A stretch of DNA of 64,000 bases from Mycolicibacterium holsaticum DSM 44478 = JCM 12374 (lineage in GTDB: Bacteria > Actinomycetota > Actinomycetes > Mycobacteriales > Mycobacteriaceae): NCBI RefSeq assembly GCF_019645835.1, contig NZ_CP080998.1, forward strand, positions 930,001-994,000, written 5' to 3'. The position numbers and the translations under genes were made by a program. Below the pieces are notes generated by a model, which saw nothing but the letters and a program-made list of their open reading frames with translations, ran no database searches and was not told the DNA's origin. Within the stretch, counting starts at the first letter, position 1. Every line of letters begins with the position of its first letter. Of this stretch, positions 8,907 to 16,565 are shown one piece after another.

Positions 8907-10343
8907 ATGCGTGAGTATCTGAAGTTCTACATCGACGGAAAATGGGTTGACCCGGTGCAGCCGAACACCCTGGACGTCGACAACCCGACCACCGAAGAGG
9001 TGTCCGGCAGGATCTCGATCGGTTCCGCGGTCGACGTCGACGTGGCCGTGCAGGCGGCGCGTAAGGCGTTCGCCACCTGGTCCCAGTCGAGCCGCGAAGA
9101 ACGGCTCGACCTGCTGCAGGCGATCCTGGCCGGATACCAGAAGCGCTCCGGTGACCTGGCCGACGCGGTCAACGAGGAGATGGGCGCACCTGCGTCCCTG
9201 GCGGCCGGCCCGCAGGTGGCGCTGGGGATGGGCCACCTGGCCACGGCCATCGACGTGCTGAAGAACTTCTCGTTCGAAGAACAGCTCGGATCCACGCTGG
9301 TGGTCCGGGAGCCGATCGGCGTGTGCGGCCTGATCACGCCGTGGAACTGGCCGATCAACCAGATCGCCTGCAAGGTGTTCCCGGCGCTGGCGACCGGCTG
9401 CACGATGGTGCTCAAACCCTCGGAGGTGGCGCCGTACTCCGCGCAGATCTTCACCGAGATCGTCGACGCCGCAGGGATTCCCGCCGGCGTGTACAACCTG
9501 GTCTACGGTGACGGCCCGGGCGTCGGCGCCGCGCTGTCCAGCCACCCCGACATCGACATGGTGTCCTTCACCGGCTCCACCCGCGCCGGCGTCGACGTCG
9601 CACGCAACGCCGCCGCGACGGTGAAACGGGTGACGCAGGAACTCGGCGGCAAGAGCCCCAACATCGTGCTCGACGACGACGACTTCGCCAAGAGCGTCGC
9701 CGCAGGCACCTCGGTGATGATGGTCAACAGCGGCCAGAGCTGCAACGCGCCGTCGCGCATGCTGGTGCCCAACTCCCGGATGGACGAGGCGATCGCGGTG
9801 GCCAAGGAGACCGCGGCCGCGGTGAAGGTCGGTGACCCCGACGAACCCCGCGCGTTGGGGCCGGTGGCCTCCAAGGCGCAGTTCGACAAGATCCAGGGCC
9901 TGCTGCAGAAGGGCATCGACGAAGGAGCGACGCTCGTCGTCGGCGGCCCCGGCCGGCCCGACGGCCTGGACGCCGGCTACTTCGTCAAGCCGACCGTGTT
10001 CGCCAACGTCCGCAACGACATGACCATCGCGCGTGAGGAGATCTTCGGGCCGGTGCTGTGCATCATCGGCTACGACGACCTCGACGAGGCGCTCGAGATC
10101 GCCAACGACACCGAGTACGGGCTGGCCGGGTACGTGTCCGGTGCCGATCTGGACCAGGCTCGGGCGGTCGCCCGCCGGATCCGCGCGGGTTCGGTGGCGA
10201 TCAACCACGGCTTCGACATGACCGCGCCGTTCGGCGGGTACAAGCGCAGCGGCAACGGCCGCGAGTGGGGTCATTTCGGCTTCGACGAATACCTGGAGAC
10301 CAAATCGGCGATCGGTTACGCGCCGGAGACCGCGGCCGGGTGA
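8907..10343 (+). CDS. Aldehyde dehydrogenase (NAD(P)-dependent)
   Basis: 478 residues of the classical ALDH family: TPWNWPINQIACK, TMVLKPSEVAPYSAQI, FTGSTRAG, the general-base ELGGKSPNIVLDDDD, the nucleophile in NSGQSCNAPSRM (Cys279) and EEIFGPVLCI. The start ATGCGTGAG follows an AGAAAGATGGAG stretch. It lies 14 nt after the thiamine-diphosphate enzyme, so it probably oxidises the aldehyde that enzyme releases. Closest class appears to be the broad-specificity 3-succinoylsemialdehyde/betaine aldehyde-like group, but the substrate is not resolved. Confidence 0.92.
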   Translation: MREYLKFYIDGKWVDPVQPNTLDVDNPTTEEVSGRISIGSAVDVDVAVQAARKAFATWSQSSREERLDLLQAILAGYQKRSGDLADAVNEEMGAPASLAAGPQVALGMGHLATAIDVLKNFSFEEQLGSTLVVREPIGVCGLITPWNWPINQIACKVFPALATGCTMVLKPSEVAPYSAQIFTEIVDAAGIPAGVYNLVYGDGPGVGAALSSHPDIDMVSFTGSTRAGVDVARNAAATVKRVTQELGGKSPNIVLDDDDFAKSVAAGTSVMMVNSGQSCNAPSRMLVPNSRMDEAIAVAKETAAAVKVGDPDEPRALGPVASKAQFDKIQGLLQKGIDEGATLVVGGPGRPDGLDAGYFVKPTVFANVRNDMTIAREEIFGPVLCIIGYDDLDEALEIANDTEYGLAGYVSGADLDQARAVARRIRAGSVAINHGFDMTAPFGGYKRSGNGREWGHFGFDEYLETKSAIGYAPETAAG

Positions 10344-11233
10344 GCCAAAGGTACGAATACGGGATCGATTTCGACCGCATCGCCGCGATCGACATCCACA
10401 CCCACGTCGAGGTCGACGGCCACGGCCACAAGGCCTACACCGACGAGTTGATCGAGGCGACCGAGAAGTACTTCAAGCGCGAGCCCGGCGCCTTGTCGAG
10501 CGTCGACGCCGTCGCCGACCTGTACCGGCGACACAACACCGCCGCGGTGGTGTTCACCGTCGATGCGCGCACCGCGATGCGGCACGTGCCGAACTCGATC
10601 GAGGATCTGGTGGCCGGGGCGGTGCGCAACCGCGACGTGTTGATCCCGTTCGGCAGCGTCGACCCGTGGCACGAACGCCGCGCAGTGCACCGGGTGCACG
10701 AACTCGTCCGCGACTACGGCGTCAAGGGCTTCAAGTTCCACCCGAGCATGCAGGCCTTCGAGCCCAACGACCGGCGCTTCTACCCGATCTACGAGGCGAT
10801 CGCCGAGGCCGGTGTGCCCGCGTTGTTCCACACCGGGCAGACGGGCATGGGGTCGGGACTGCCCGGCGGCGGCCGGGTCAAGCTGCGGTACTCCGACCCG
10901 ATGCTGCTCGACGACGTCGCCGCCGATTTCCCGGAGTTGACGATCGTGATGGCACATCCCGCGGTGCCGTGGGTGGACTCGCAGATCGCGATCGCCGCGC
11001 ACAAGGCGAACGTCTACCTCGATCTGTCCGGCTGGAGCCCGAAGTACTTCCCGCCTCAGTTGGTGCACGCGATGGGCCGGCAGTTGCGCACCAAGGCGTT
11101 GTTCGGCACCGACTTCCCCTACATCGCGCTGGATCGGTGGCGCCGCGATTTCGAGACGCTCGACATCGATCCGGCCGTGGTGCCGCTCGTCTATAAGCAG
11201 AACGCGATGCGGGTCCTCGGCTTCGCCCCTTGA
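10340..11233 (+). CDS. Amidohydrolase family 2 (ACMSD/decarboxylase-like metal-dependent hydrolase)
   Basis: A GTG start in a 4-nt overlap with the ALDH gives 297 residues. Metal-binding motifs of the amidohydrolase_2 TIM barrel are visible in order: IDIHTHVEVDG (HxH), FKFHPSMQAF, LFHTGQTGMG, AHPAVPWVD and the C-terminal LFGTDFPY aspartate. Members include non-oxidative decarboxylases and ring hydrolases acting on carboxylic acids. As the last tightly coupled gene of the operon it may hydrolyse or decarboxylate a pathway intermediate. Confidence 0.88.
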   Translation: MSQRYEYGIDFDRIAAIDIHTHVEVDGHGHKAYTDELIEATEKYFKREPGALSSVDAVADLYRRHNTAAVVFTVDARTAMRHVPNSIEDLVAGAVRNRDVLIPFGSVDPWHERRAVHRVHELVRDYGVKGFKFHPSMQAFEPNDRRFYPIYEAIAEAGVPALFHTGQTGMGSGLPGGGRVKLRYSDPMLLDDVAADFPELTIVMAHPAVPWVDSQIAIAAHKANVYLDLSGWSPKYFPPQLVHAMGRQLRTKALFGTDFPYIALDRWRRDFETLDIDPAVVPLVYKQNAMRVLGFAP

Positions 11234-11304
11234 GCGGCGATGAGTTTTGCCGGCGGCGGTGGTCTACCGGGATGACCGACCACACCACCACGAAGGAGAC
11301 CATC

Positions 11305-12087
11305 GTGCCCGTTCGCCCTACCGCCCCCGTGGGCGCACCGACCTGGATCGACCTCGCCACCTCCGACCTCGAGCGCGCCCAGCAGTTCTACGGCGCGGTG
11401 TTCGGCTGGACGTTCGAGTCGTCAGGTCCGGAATACGGCGGCTACGTCACAGCGCTCAAGGACGGCAGACCCGTCGCGGGGCTGATGCACAACGACCCGC
11501 AGTGGAACAGCCCCGACGGGTGGAGCATCTACCTGCACACCGCCGATATCAGCGCGACGCTGGCCAAGGCCGTTGCGGCCGGCGCTATTTCGTGCATGGA
11601 CCCGGTCGAGCCGATGGAGGTCAAGGACAAGGGCTGGATGGGCATGCTGACCGATCCCAGCGGCGCGTTCTTCGGGCTGTGGCAGCCGACCGGGCACCAC
11701 GGCTTTGAAGTGGTCAACGAGGACGGCGCGCCGGTCTACCACCAGCTCACCACCCGCGACTACGGCAAGGCGCTGGACTTCTACCGCGAGGTGTTCGGCT
11801 GGCAGATCGAGACGGTGTCGGACTCCGACGAATTCCGGTACAGCACAGCCTCCTTCGACGGTGAAGCATTGCTCGGGGTGATGGACGGCGCCCAACACCT
11901 CCCCGAGGGTGTGCCGTCGAACTGGTGCTTTTTCCTCGGCGCCGACGACGTCGACAAGACCGTCCAGGTGATCGTCGACAACGGCGGCAGCGTGATCCGC
12001 GCTGCCGAGGACACCCCGTACGGTCGGTTGGCGGCCGTTGCCGACGTGACCGGGGCCGGCTTCAACCTGTCGTCGTTGCCGGGCTAG
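11305..12087 (+). CDS. VOC family (glyoxalase/dioxygenase-like) two-domain protein
   Basis: The GTG at 11305 is chosen because AAGGAG (11293-11298) lies 6 nt before it. An in-frame ATG at 11272 would add 11 residues. The 260-residue protein holds two tandem VOC domains, each with a start such as PTWIDLATSDLERAQQFYGAVFGW and VYHQLTTRDYGKALDFYREVFGW. Such two-domain proteins resemble the mycobacterial hydroxylase/CFP32 (Rv0577) family. The enzymatic activity is unknown. It converges with the SDR gene, sharing 4 nt of stop codons. Confidence 0.88.
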   Translation: MPVRPTAPVGAPTWIDLATSDLERAQQFYGAVFGWTFESSGPEYGGYVTALKDGRPVAGLMHNDPQWNSPDGWSIYLHTADISATLAKAVAAGAISCMDPVEPMEVKDKGWMGMLTDPSGAFFGLWQPTGHHGFEVVNEDGAPVYHQLTTRDYGKALDFYREVFGWQIETVSDSDEFRYSTASFDGEALLGVMDGAQHLPEGVPSNWCFFLGADDVDKTVQVIVDNGGSVIRAAEDTPYGRLAAVADVTGAGFNLSSLPG

Positions 12088-12740
12088 GCGGTCAAAAGGT
12101 GTTCGGGCGCGCCGACATACACCATCCCGGTCGGGTTCGCGGTGTTGACGGCGTTGACGATCGCGCCGGCGAACGAATCGTCGACGGTGTCACCGGAGAC
12201 CACCGTGAAATGCACACCGGCGCGGTGGAAATCCGAACGCATCGCGTACAGCGTGGCCTCGCCCGCCCACCTGCCCGCGACGACGGCGGTGTGCCCCTTC
12301 GGCACCGCCTTGTGGGGATAGAAGTGCGCCTGATGGTCGGTGACGAACACGATGCGTCCGCCGACCGGTATCAGCGGCATGGCCATGCCGGCCAGGCGGC
12401 GCTGCGCCTCGCGGTTGCGGCGCATCGCGTAACCCGGATGCGCTCCGGGTTCGAGGTGCACCGACGCGTTGAGCACCAGCGCGTCCAACCGCCCGAAGCG
12501 GTCCGCGACGGTGTCGACCATCGCCGCGCACTCGGTCGCATCGGAGATGTCGGCGCGCAGGATCGAGGCGTGCCCGCCCGCGCCGGTGATGGCGTCGACG
12601 ACGGCTTGCGCGGGCGCGGCCGACTCCTGGTAATGCACGACGACGTGCGTGCCTGCGGCGGCGAGCTGTCGTGCGGTCTGCGCGCCCATGCCTCGCGAAC
12701 CCCCGGTGACCAGGATGATCCGTGCGGGTGCCTCATGCAT
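12084..12740 (-). CDS. SDR-type oxidoreductase lacking the usual catalytic tetrad
   Basis: 218 residues with a clear N-terminal nucleotide motif (ILVTGGSRGMGAQTARQL) and ALVLNAS in place of NNAG. In the catalytic region the sequence is FVTDHQAHFYPHKAVPKGHT, so the standard Ser...Tyr-x-x-x-Lys is not recognisable. The ATG at 12740 has AAGGAG (complement of 12747-12752) 6 nt upstream. It may bind NAD(P) without being a standard dehydrogenase, or use an atypical active site. The upstream 119 bp shared with the S4 gene is unusually AT-rich. Confidence 0.82.
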   Translation of the reverse strand: MHEAPARIILVTGGSRGMGAQTARQLAAAGTHVVVHYQESAAPAQAVVDAITGAGGHASILRADISDATECAAMVDTVADRFGRLDALVLNASVHLEPGAHPGYAMRRNREAQRRLAGMAMPLIPVGGRIVFVTDHQAHFYPHKAVPKGHTAVVAGRWAGEATLYAMRSDFHRAGVHFTVVSGDTVDDSFAGAIVNAVNTANPTGMVYVGAPEHLLTA

Positions 12741-12859
12741 GTGGGGCTCCTTCCGTCGCCGCTATCAATCAGCTGAAGGACCACCGTACACGATTTCCTA
12801 AGAAAAATAAGAGCAAGATAAGGTCACAATAAGGTTGACGCTTTCGGCATGATGGGCCC

Positions 12860-13228
12860 GTGGAGTCGACCCGCGTGGACCGATGGCTGTGGTCCGTGCG
12901 AATCGCGAAGACCCGACCGGACGCGGCGGCGGCGTGCCGGGGCGGGCACGTGCGGGTCAACGGTCGGCCCGCGAAACCGGCCACCACGGTGTCGCCGGGC
13001 GACGAGGTGCGTGCCCGGATCGGTGAGATCACTCGCGTCGTCGAGGTGGTGCGCGTCATCCACAAACGGGTCGGTGCGGCCGATGCCGCGACCTGTTTCC
13101 TCGATCGCACCCCCAAAGCCCCGGCGGTGGAATCGGTCCCGGTCGCGGCCCGCGACCGCGGTGCGGGGCGGCCGACGAAGCGGGATCGCCGGATGCTGGA
13201 CAAGCTGCGCGCGAGCGGCCTGCGGTGA
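12860..13228 (+). CDS. S4-domain RNA-binding protein (Hsp15/RqcP-like)
   Basis: 122 residues from a GTG start. The N-terminus RVDRWLWSVRIAKTRPDAAAACRGGHVRVNG is the S4 RNA-binding fold as in Hsp15 (HslR), which binds stalled 50S subunits carrying nascent peptide. The C-terminal tail is basic (RDRGAGRPTKRDRRMLDKLR). No Shine-Dalgarno is seen directly upstream, so translation may be leaderless or start inefficiently. It stands alone between a divergent SDR and a convergent cupin gene. Confidence 0.85.
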   Translation: MESTRVDRWLWSVRIAKTRPDAAAACRGGHVRVNGRPAKPATTVSPGDEVRARIGEITRVVEVVRVIHKRVGAADAATCFLDRTPKAPAVESVPVAARDRGAGRPTKRDRRMLDKLRASGLR

Positions 13229-13234
13229 ATTGCG

Positions 13235-13711
13235 TCAGTCGGCAGGGGCGGCCAACTCGAAGTCGGCGAAGTCGAACCCGGGTACCACCACGCAACTGAC
13301 CAGCGTCGGTTCGTCATCGCGGGGCCGCGCCCGCTGCCAGTGACCGGGCGGCACCACGTACTGCGGATGCTCGCCGGCCGAGATGTCTGCGCCGAGCAGA
13401 TATGTTGTGGCACCGTCCTGTTCGGGGCCGACCTCGAGCAGAAGCGGGCTGCCGGAGTGGTAGAGCCACAACTCCGCGCTGCGCACCGTATGCCACGCCG
13501 ACTGCTGGCCGGGCATGAGCAGGAACAAGATCGCCGTGCCGGCACTGCGCGGGCCCGTGTAGTCGGTTGGCAACGCCGACTGCGGCACGGTCAGATCGCT
13601 GCGCCATGTCTCCCGAAACCAGCCACCCTCGGGGTGAGGGGACAGCTCGAGGCGACGCGCCCAGTCGGGAAGTTCGGTCATTTCAGCACCCGCGCTTTCG
13701 GTGTCGGACAC
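13235..13711 (-). CDS. Cupin superfamily protein (DUF985)
   Basis: 158 residues with the DUF985 signature LSPHPEGGWFRETWR near residue 23, then AILFLLMPGQQSAWHTVRSAELWLYHSGSPL, the cupin barrel. The GTG at 13711 is preceded by AAGGTGGA. An internal ATG at 13681 (MTELPDWAR) is the alternative and would trim ten residues. The family fold is a single-domain cupin, possibly sugar- or metal-binding. Its reaction is unknown. Confidence 0.85.
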   Translation of the reverse strand: MSDTESAGAEMTELPDWARRLELSPHPEGGWFRETWRSDLTVPQSALPTDYTGPRSAGTAILFLLMPGQQSAWHTVRSAELWLYHSGSPLLLEVGPEQDGATTYLLGADISAGEHPQYVVPPGHWQRARPRDDEPTLVSCVVVPGFDFADFELAAPAD

Positions 13712-13759
13712 TCCACCTTAAAGATCGGAGCCACCAGGCACACCCGATAGGCTCAAGCC

Positions 13760-14200
13760 ATGTCACGCGTGCGCCCGGGTTGGTTGGTGGCGCTGTGCGC
13801 GGCGATTCTGGTGGTGAGTGCCTGGCTGCCGTGGCTCACGTCATCGGCCGACGGCGGCGGTGGACGTGCCAACGCGATCGGCGGCGTCGTGCTCGGTGAG
13901 TTGCCCGCGCCACCGCCGGGATTCGGCGTGGGGCAGCTGATCGTCTTGCTGGGGTCGACGTTGATCGTGACGGGCGCGATGGCGGGCCGCGGGCTGTCGG
14001 GCCGGCTGGCTTCGTCGGCGGCGTTGGCGATTTCGGTGCTGCTGGTGGTGATGACGGCGTGGTATTACCGGCTCTACGTGTACCCGCCGGTGTCGGCGGG
14101 CTACGGCTTGTTCCTGGCTGCCGCGGTGTCCGTCCTCGCGGTGATCTTGTCGGTGTGGGCGATGGTGGCCGCGTGGTCGACGGCGGACCGGGCGCTGTGA
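13760..14200 (+). CDS. Small integral membrane protein, four predicted TM segments
   Basis: 146 residues with hydrophobic segments near 8-28, 57-77, 84-104 and 115-140, and a periplasmic loop after the first helix rich in Gly/Pro (TSSADGGGGRANAIGG, LPAPPPGFG). WLPWL after helix 1 is typical of small actinobacterial membrane proteins of unknown function. The next gene overlaps its stop codon by 4 nt, so the two are co-translated. No function can be assigned. Confidence 0.78.
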   Translation: MSRVRPGWLVALCAAILVVSAWLPWLTSSADGGGGRANAIGGVVLGELPAPPPGFGVGQLIVLLGSTLIVTGAMAGRGLSGRLASSAALAISVLLVVMTAWYYRLYVYPPVSAGYGLFLAAAVSVLAVILSVWAMVAAWSTADRAL

Positions 14201-14793
14201 CCGGCTTCGTGGAGCCGGTCACGCTGACCGGGCAGCGCTGGGTGAAGCTGGAACCTCTTGGCCGCGAACATATCCCGGAGATCGTCGCGGTGGCCGCCGA
14301 CGGAGAACTGGGCCGGCTGTGGTTCACCGCGGCCCCTGGGCCCGATACCGTCGAACAGTGGGTGGACAACCGGTTGTCGGTGCAGAAGCCCGACCACGGC
14401 CTGACCTTCGTCGTGCGCCGCCTCGACGGAACGCTCGTCGGTTCGTCGAGTTACATGAGCGTCGACGCACCCAATCGGCGACTGGAGATCGGCAACACGT
14501 GGTATGTCGAGCAGGCGCGGCGCAGCGGCGTCAACGCCGAGACCAAGCTGTTGATGCTCGGCCATGCCTTCGATCAGATGTGTTGTGTCGCAGTCGAATT
14601 GCGAACCCATTTCTTCAACTTCGCCAGCCGTGCGGCCATCGAGCGACTGGGCGCCAAACTCGACGGCGTGCTACGCAGCCATCAGCTGCTGGCCGACGGG
14701 TCGAGGCGAGACACGGTCGTGTATTCGATCCTGGACATCGAATGGCCGTCGGTGCGGTCCAACCTGGAGTTCAGGTTGGACCGCAACGGCTGA
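14197..14793 (+). CDS. GNAT family N-acetyltransferase (RimJ/RimL-like)
   Basis: The GTG in the GTGA overlap with the upstream stop gives 198 residues (VTGFVEPVTLTGQRWVKLEP). The domain layout matches RimJ/RimL-type GNATs: LEPLGREHIPEIV at the N-terminus, LVGSSSYMSVDAPNRRLEIGNTWY as beta4, and ELRTHFFNFASRAAIERLGAKLDGVLR as the C-terminal acceptor-binding region. It probably acetylates a small amine or a protein N-terminus. The target is unknown. Confidence 0.87.
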   Translation: MTGFVEPVTLTGQRWVKLEPLGREHIPEIVAVAADGELGRLWFTAAPGPDTVEQWVDNRLSVQKPDHGLTFVVRRLDGTLVGSSSYMSVDAPNRRLEIGNTWYVEQARRSGVNAETKLLMLGHAFDQMCCVAVELRTHFFNFASRAAIERLGAKLDGVLRSHQLLADGSRRDTVVYSILDIEWPSVRSNLEFRLDRNG

Positions 14794-14798
14794 GGAGA

Positions 14799-15248
14799 CT
14801 ATTCGGCTTCGACGGTGGTTGCCTCGATCGAGGTCCGGTTGGAGCCGTGGGCGACGTCGATCCTGCGTGGCTTCGCCCGTTCGGCCAGCGGGATGGTCAC
14901 GGTCAGCACACCGTTCTCGTAGGTCGCCGAAATAGCCTCGGTGTCAATACCTTCGCCGAGGGTCAGCTGCCTGCGGTAGGTGCCGAAGAACCTCTCGCTG
15001 GCAAGCCACTGCGCCCCGTCCTCCGAGCGTGCGGTGCGATGCGCGGAGATGGTCAGCATGCCGTTGTCGACGTTGACGTCCACTGAACCGGGGTCGACGC
15101 CGGGCAAATCGGCGGTCAGCAGATAGTGGTCGTCGATCTTGCAGAGGTCCATCGGCATGAACCGGGGGGAGCGGTTTGATCCGGTCTGGCTGGTCAGCAG
15201 GCCCCGGGTCAACGCATCAAGGTCACTGAACGGATCAAAACGAAGCAC
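14799..15248 (-). CDS. Hsp20-family small heat shock protein
   Basis: 149 residues with an alpha-crystallin domain: DDHYLLTADLPGVDPGSVDVNVDNGMLTISAHR, then FFGTYRRQLTLGEGIDTEAISATYENGVLTVTIP, the A.x.NGVL motif that ends the domain. It starts at GTG 15248 behind a complete anti-Shine-Dalgarno match AGGAGGTGA (complement of 15255-15263). Small Hsps hold unfolding proteins in an ATP-independent way. A CIRCE operator 72 bp upstream implies HrcA repression and heat induction. Confidence 0.93.
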   Translation of the reverse strand: MLRFDPFSDLDALTRGLLTSQTGSNRSPRFMPMDLCKIDDHYLLTADLPGVDPGSVDVNVDNGMLTISAHRTARSEDGAQWLASERFFGTYRRQLTLGEGIDTEAISATYENGVLTVTIPLAERAKPRRIDVAHGSNRTSIEATTVEAE

Positions 15249-15319
15249 AGCAATTCACCTCCTCGTTCTTCAGAGCCCGCCACCCTGGCGGGCAGCCAAA
15301 TCACTGTGCACCTGCGAGA

Positions 15320-15346
15320 TTAGCACTCTCGACTAGAGAGTGCTAG
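15320..15346. promoter_or_regulatory. CIRCE operator (HrcA binding site)
   Basis: The sequence reads TTAGCACTC, nine bases (TCGACTAGA), then GAGTGCTAG. This matches the CIRCE consensus TTAGCACTC-N9-GAGTGCTAA at all but the last base. It lies 72 bp upstream of the Hsp20 start on the minus strand. HrcA binding here should repress that gene until heat shock. The remainder of the 15249-15578 intergenic interval shows no other gene. An extended reading frame upstream of the GAF-ANTAR start is Arg/Ser-rich and not convincing. Confidence 0.92.
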
Positions 15347-15578
15347 CTCCACGGGGAGGGTTTTTCGGTCGAAATCTGGCGTGTCGAGCGACACCGCCTC
15401 GCACTCACGACGGCCTGCCGCATCCGTCCGCGGGCGGCCCCGTCGGCTCCGTTCTGAACCGACGAGACCTCAGCAAGCGAGATGGTCGACCACCACGCTC
15501 GCCTCTAGTGGCAATGCCCGTACCTGCGAAAAGGCAAACGTTCGTGTATTGGATAGCCATAGCGGGAAACCCTGGAGA

Positions 15579-16268
15579 ATGGCTGACCTTACGAGCCCGC
15601 ACGGGCTGGCGCAACGGATGGCCGAGTTGGCACGGGCCTCCGCGGCGCCGCGCAGTGTCGAGGAAGTGCTGTCCGACGTAACCGCCACGGCACGAGAGTT
15701 GATGCCCGGTGCCGACACGGCCGGCGTCTTGCTGGTGGGCAGGGGCGGCAAATTCGAATCGTTGGCGGCCACGTCAGAGCTGCCGCACCAACTCGATGAG
15801 CTTCAGATGACGTTCGACGAGGGCCCGTGCGTGCAGGCCGCCCTCGACGACGTGATCGTGCGCACCGAGGACTTCCGCGCCGAAGAGCGGTGGCCCAAGT
15901 ACGCACCTGCGTGCGTCGAGTTGGGGGTGCTCAGCGGGCTGTCGGTAAAGCTGTACACCGCCGACCGCACGGCCGGCGCGCTGAACCTGTTCAGTTTCCG
16001 ACCGCATGCGTTCGATGCCCAAGACGAAACGGTGGCCACGATTTTGGCGGCGCACGCGGCGGCGGCGATTCTGGCCAGCCGCCACGGCGAGCAGCTGGTG
16101 TCGGCGCTGTCCACCAGGGACCGCATCGGCCAGGCCAAAGGCATCATCATGGAACGCTACGGCGTCGACGACGTGCGGGCGTTCGAGATGCTCAGGCAGA
16201 TCTCCCAGGATGGCAACATACGGCTCGCCGAGGTCGCGCAGCGCGTCATCGACACGAGAAACAGCTGA
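15579..16268 (+). CDS. GAF and ANTAR domain response/antiterminator regulator
   Basis: 229 residues from ATG 15579 (MADLTSPHGLAQRMAELARA). GGAG sits only 1 nt before this ATG, so an upstream TTG near 15549 or the internal Met at 15618 remains possible. A GAF sensor domain spans roughly 20-165 (VLLVGRGGKFESLAATS ... FDEGPCVQA), and a C-terminal ANTAR domain spans about 175-228 (STRDRIGQAKGIIMERYGVDDVRAFEMLRQIS). ANTAR domains bind paired RNA hairpins to prevent transcription termination. The GAF ligand is unknown. Confidence 0.87.
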   Translation: MADLTSPHGLAQRMAELARASAAPRSVEEVLSDVTATARELMPGADTAGVLLVGRGGKFESLAATSELPHQLDELQMTFDEGPCVQAALDDVIVRTEDFRAEERWPKYAPACVELGVLSGLSVKLYTADRTAGALNLFSFRPHAFDAQDETVATILAAHAAAAILASRHGEQLVSALSTRDRIGQAKGIIMERYGVDDVRAFEMLRQISQDGNIRLAEVAQRVIDTRNS

Positions 16269-16274
16269 GCCCTC

Positions 16275-16492
16275 TCAGCCGGCGGCCCAGGCCTTTGCCT
16301 GCTCGAGGTCGTCGAGGCCGAACAGGGCGATTTCGCCCGGAACCAGCCATGCCAGCGCATGCAGTGTGTGGACAACCCATTCCTTGTCGGTCACGACCGC
16401 GATGCGTTTGAAGGCCGATCGTCCCCGCTCAGGCGGCCGGATACCCGGATGCCCGTGACCCCCTCAGGCATGTCTGGCAGCACTTCGATCAT
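16275..16492 (-). pseudogene. STAS/SEC14-like (SpoIIAA-type) protein, broken by internal deletion
   Basis: The ATG at 16492 opens MIEVLPDMPEGVTGIRVSGRLSGDD, the N-terminus of the mycobacterial STAS/SEC14 family, then runs into a stop at 16391. The other half of such a protein, FKRIAVVTDKEWVVHTLHALAWLVPGEIALF and on to the stop at 16275, continues in another frame right after a junction near 16415. Intact members are about 120 residues; roughly 50 central residues are missing. An internal deletion plus frameshift explains this. Confidence 0.8.
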
Positions 16493-16565
16493 CGGACACC
16501 CTCTCTTTCGGTGATACCGGCCGAAAACCGTTTCGGCACCACGACATCGGTCGACGGCGCCGGCA

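Noticed and set aside
8778..10274. 498-codon antisense frame opposite the aldehyde dehydrogenase
   Set aside because: Typical GC-skew shadow; the sense frame carries all ALDH motifs.
12741..12859. TTGACG (12835) as a -35 element for the S4 gene
   Set aside because: No -10 element sits at proper spacing before the GTG; the AT-rich interval may hold a promoter but it could not be placed.
13760..13900. Short frames around the membrane-protein start
   Set aside because: They lack ribosome sites or homology and overlap a coherent four-TM protein.
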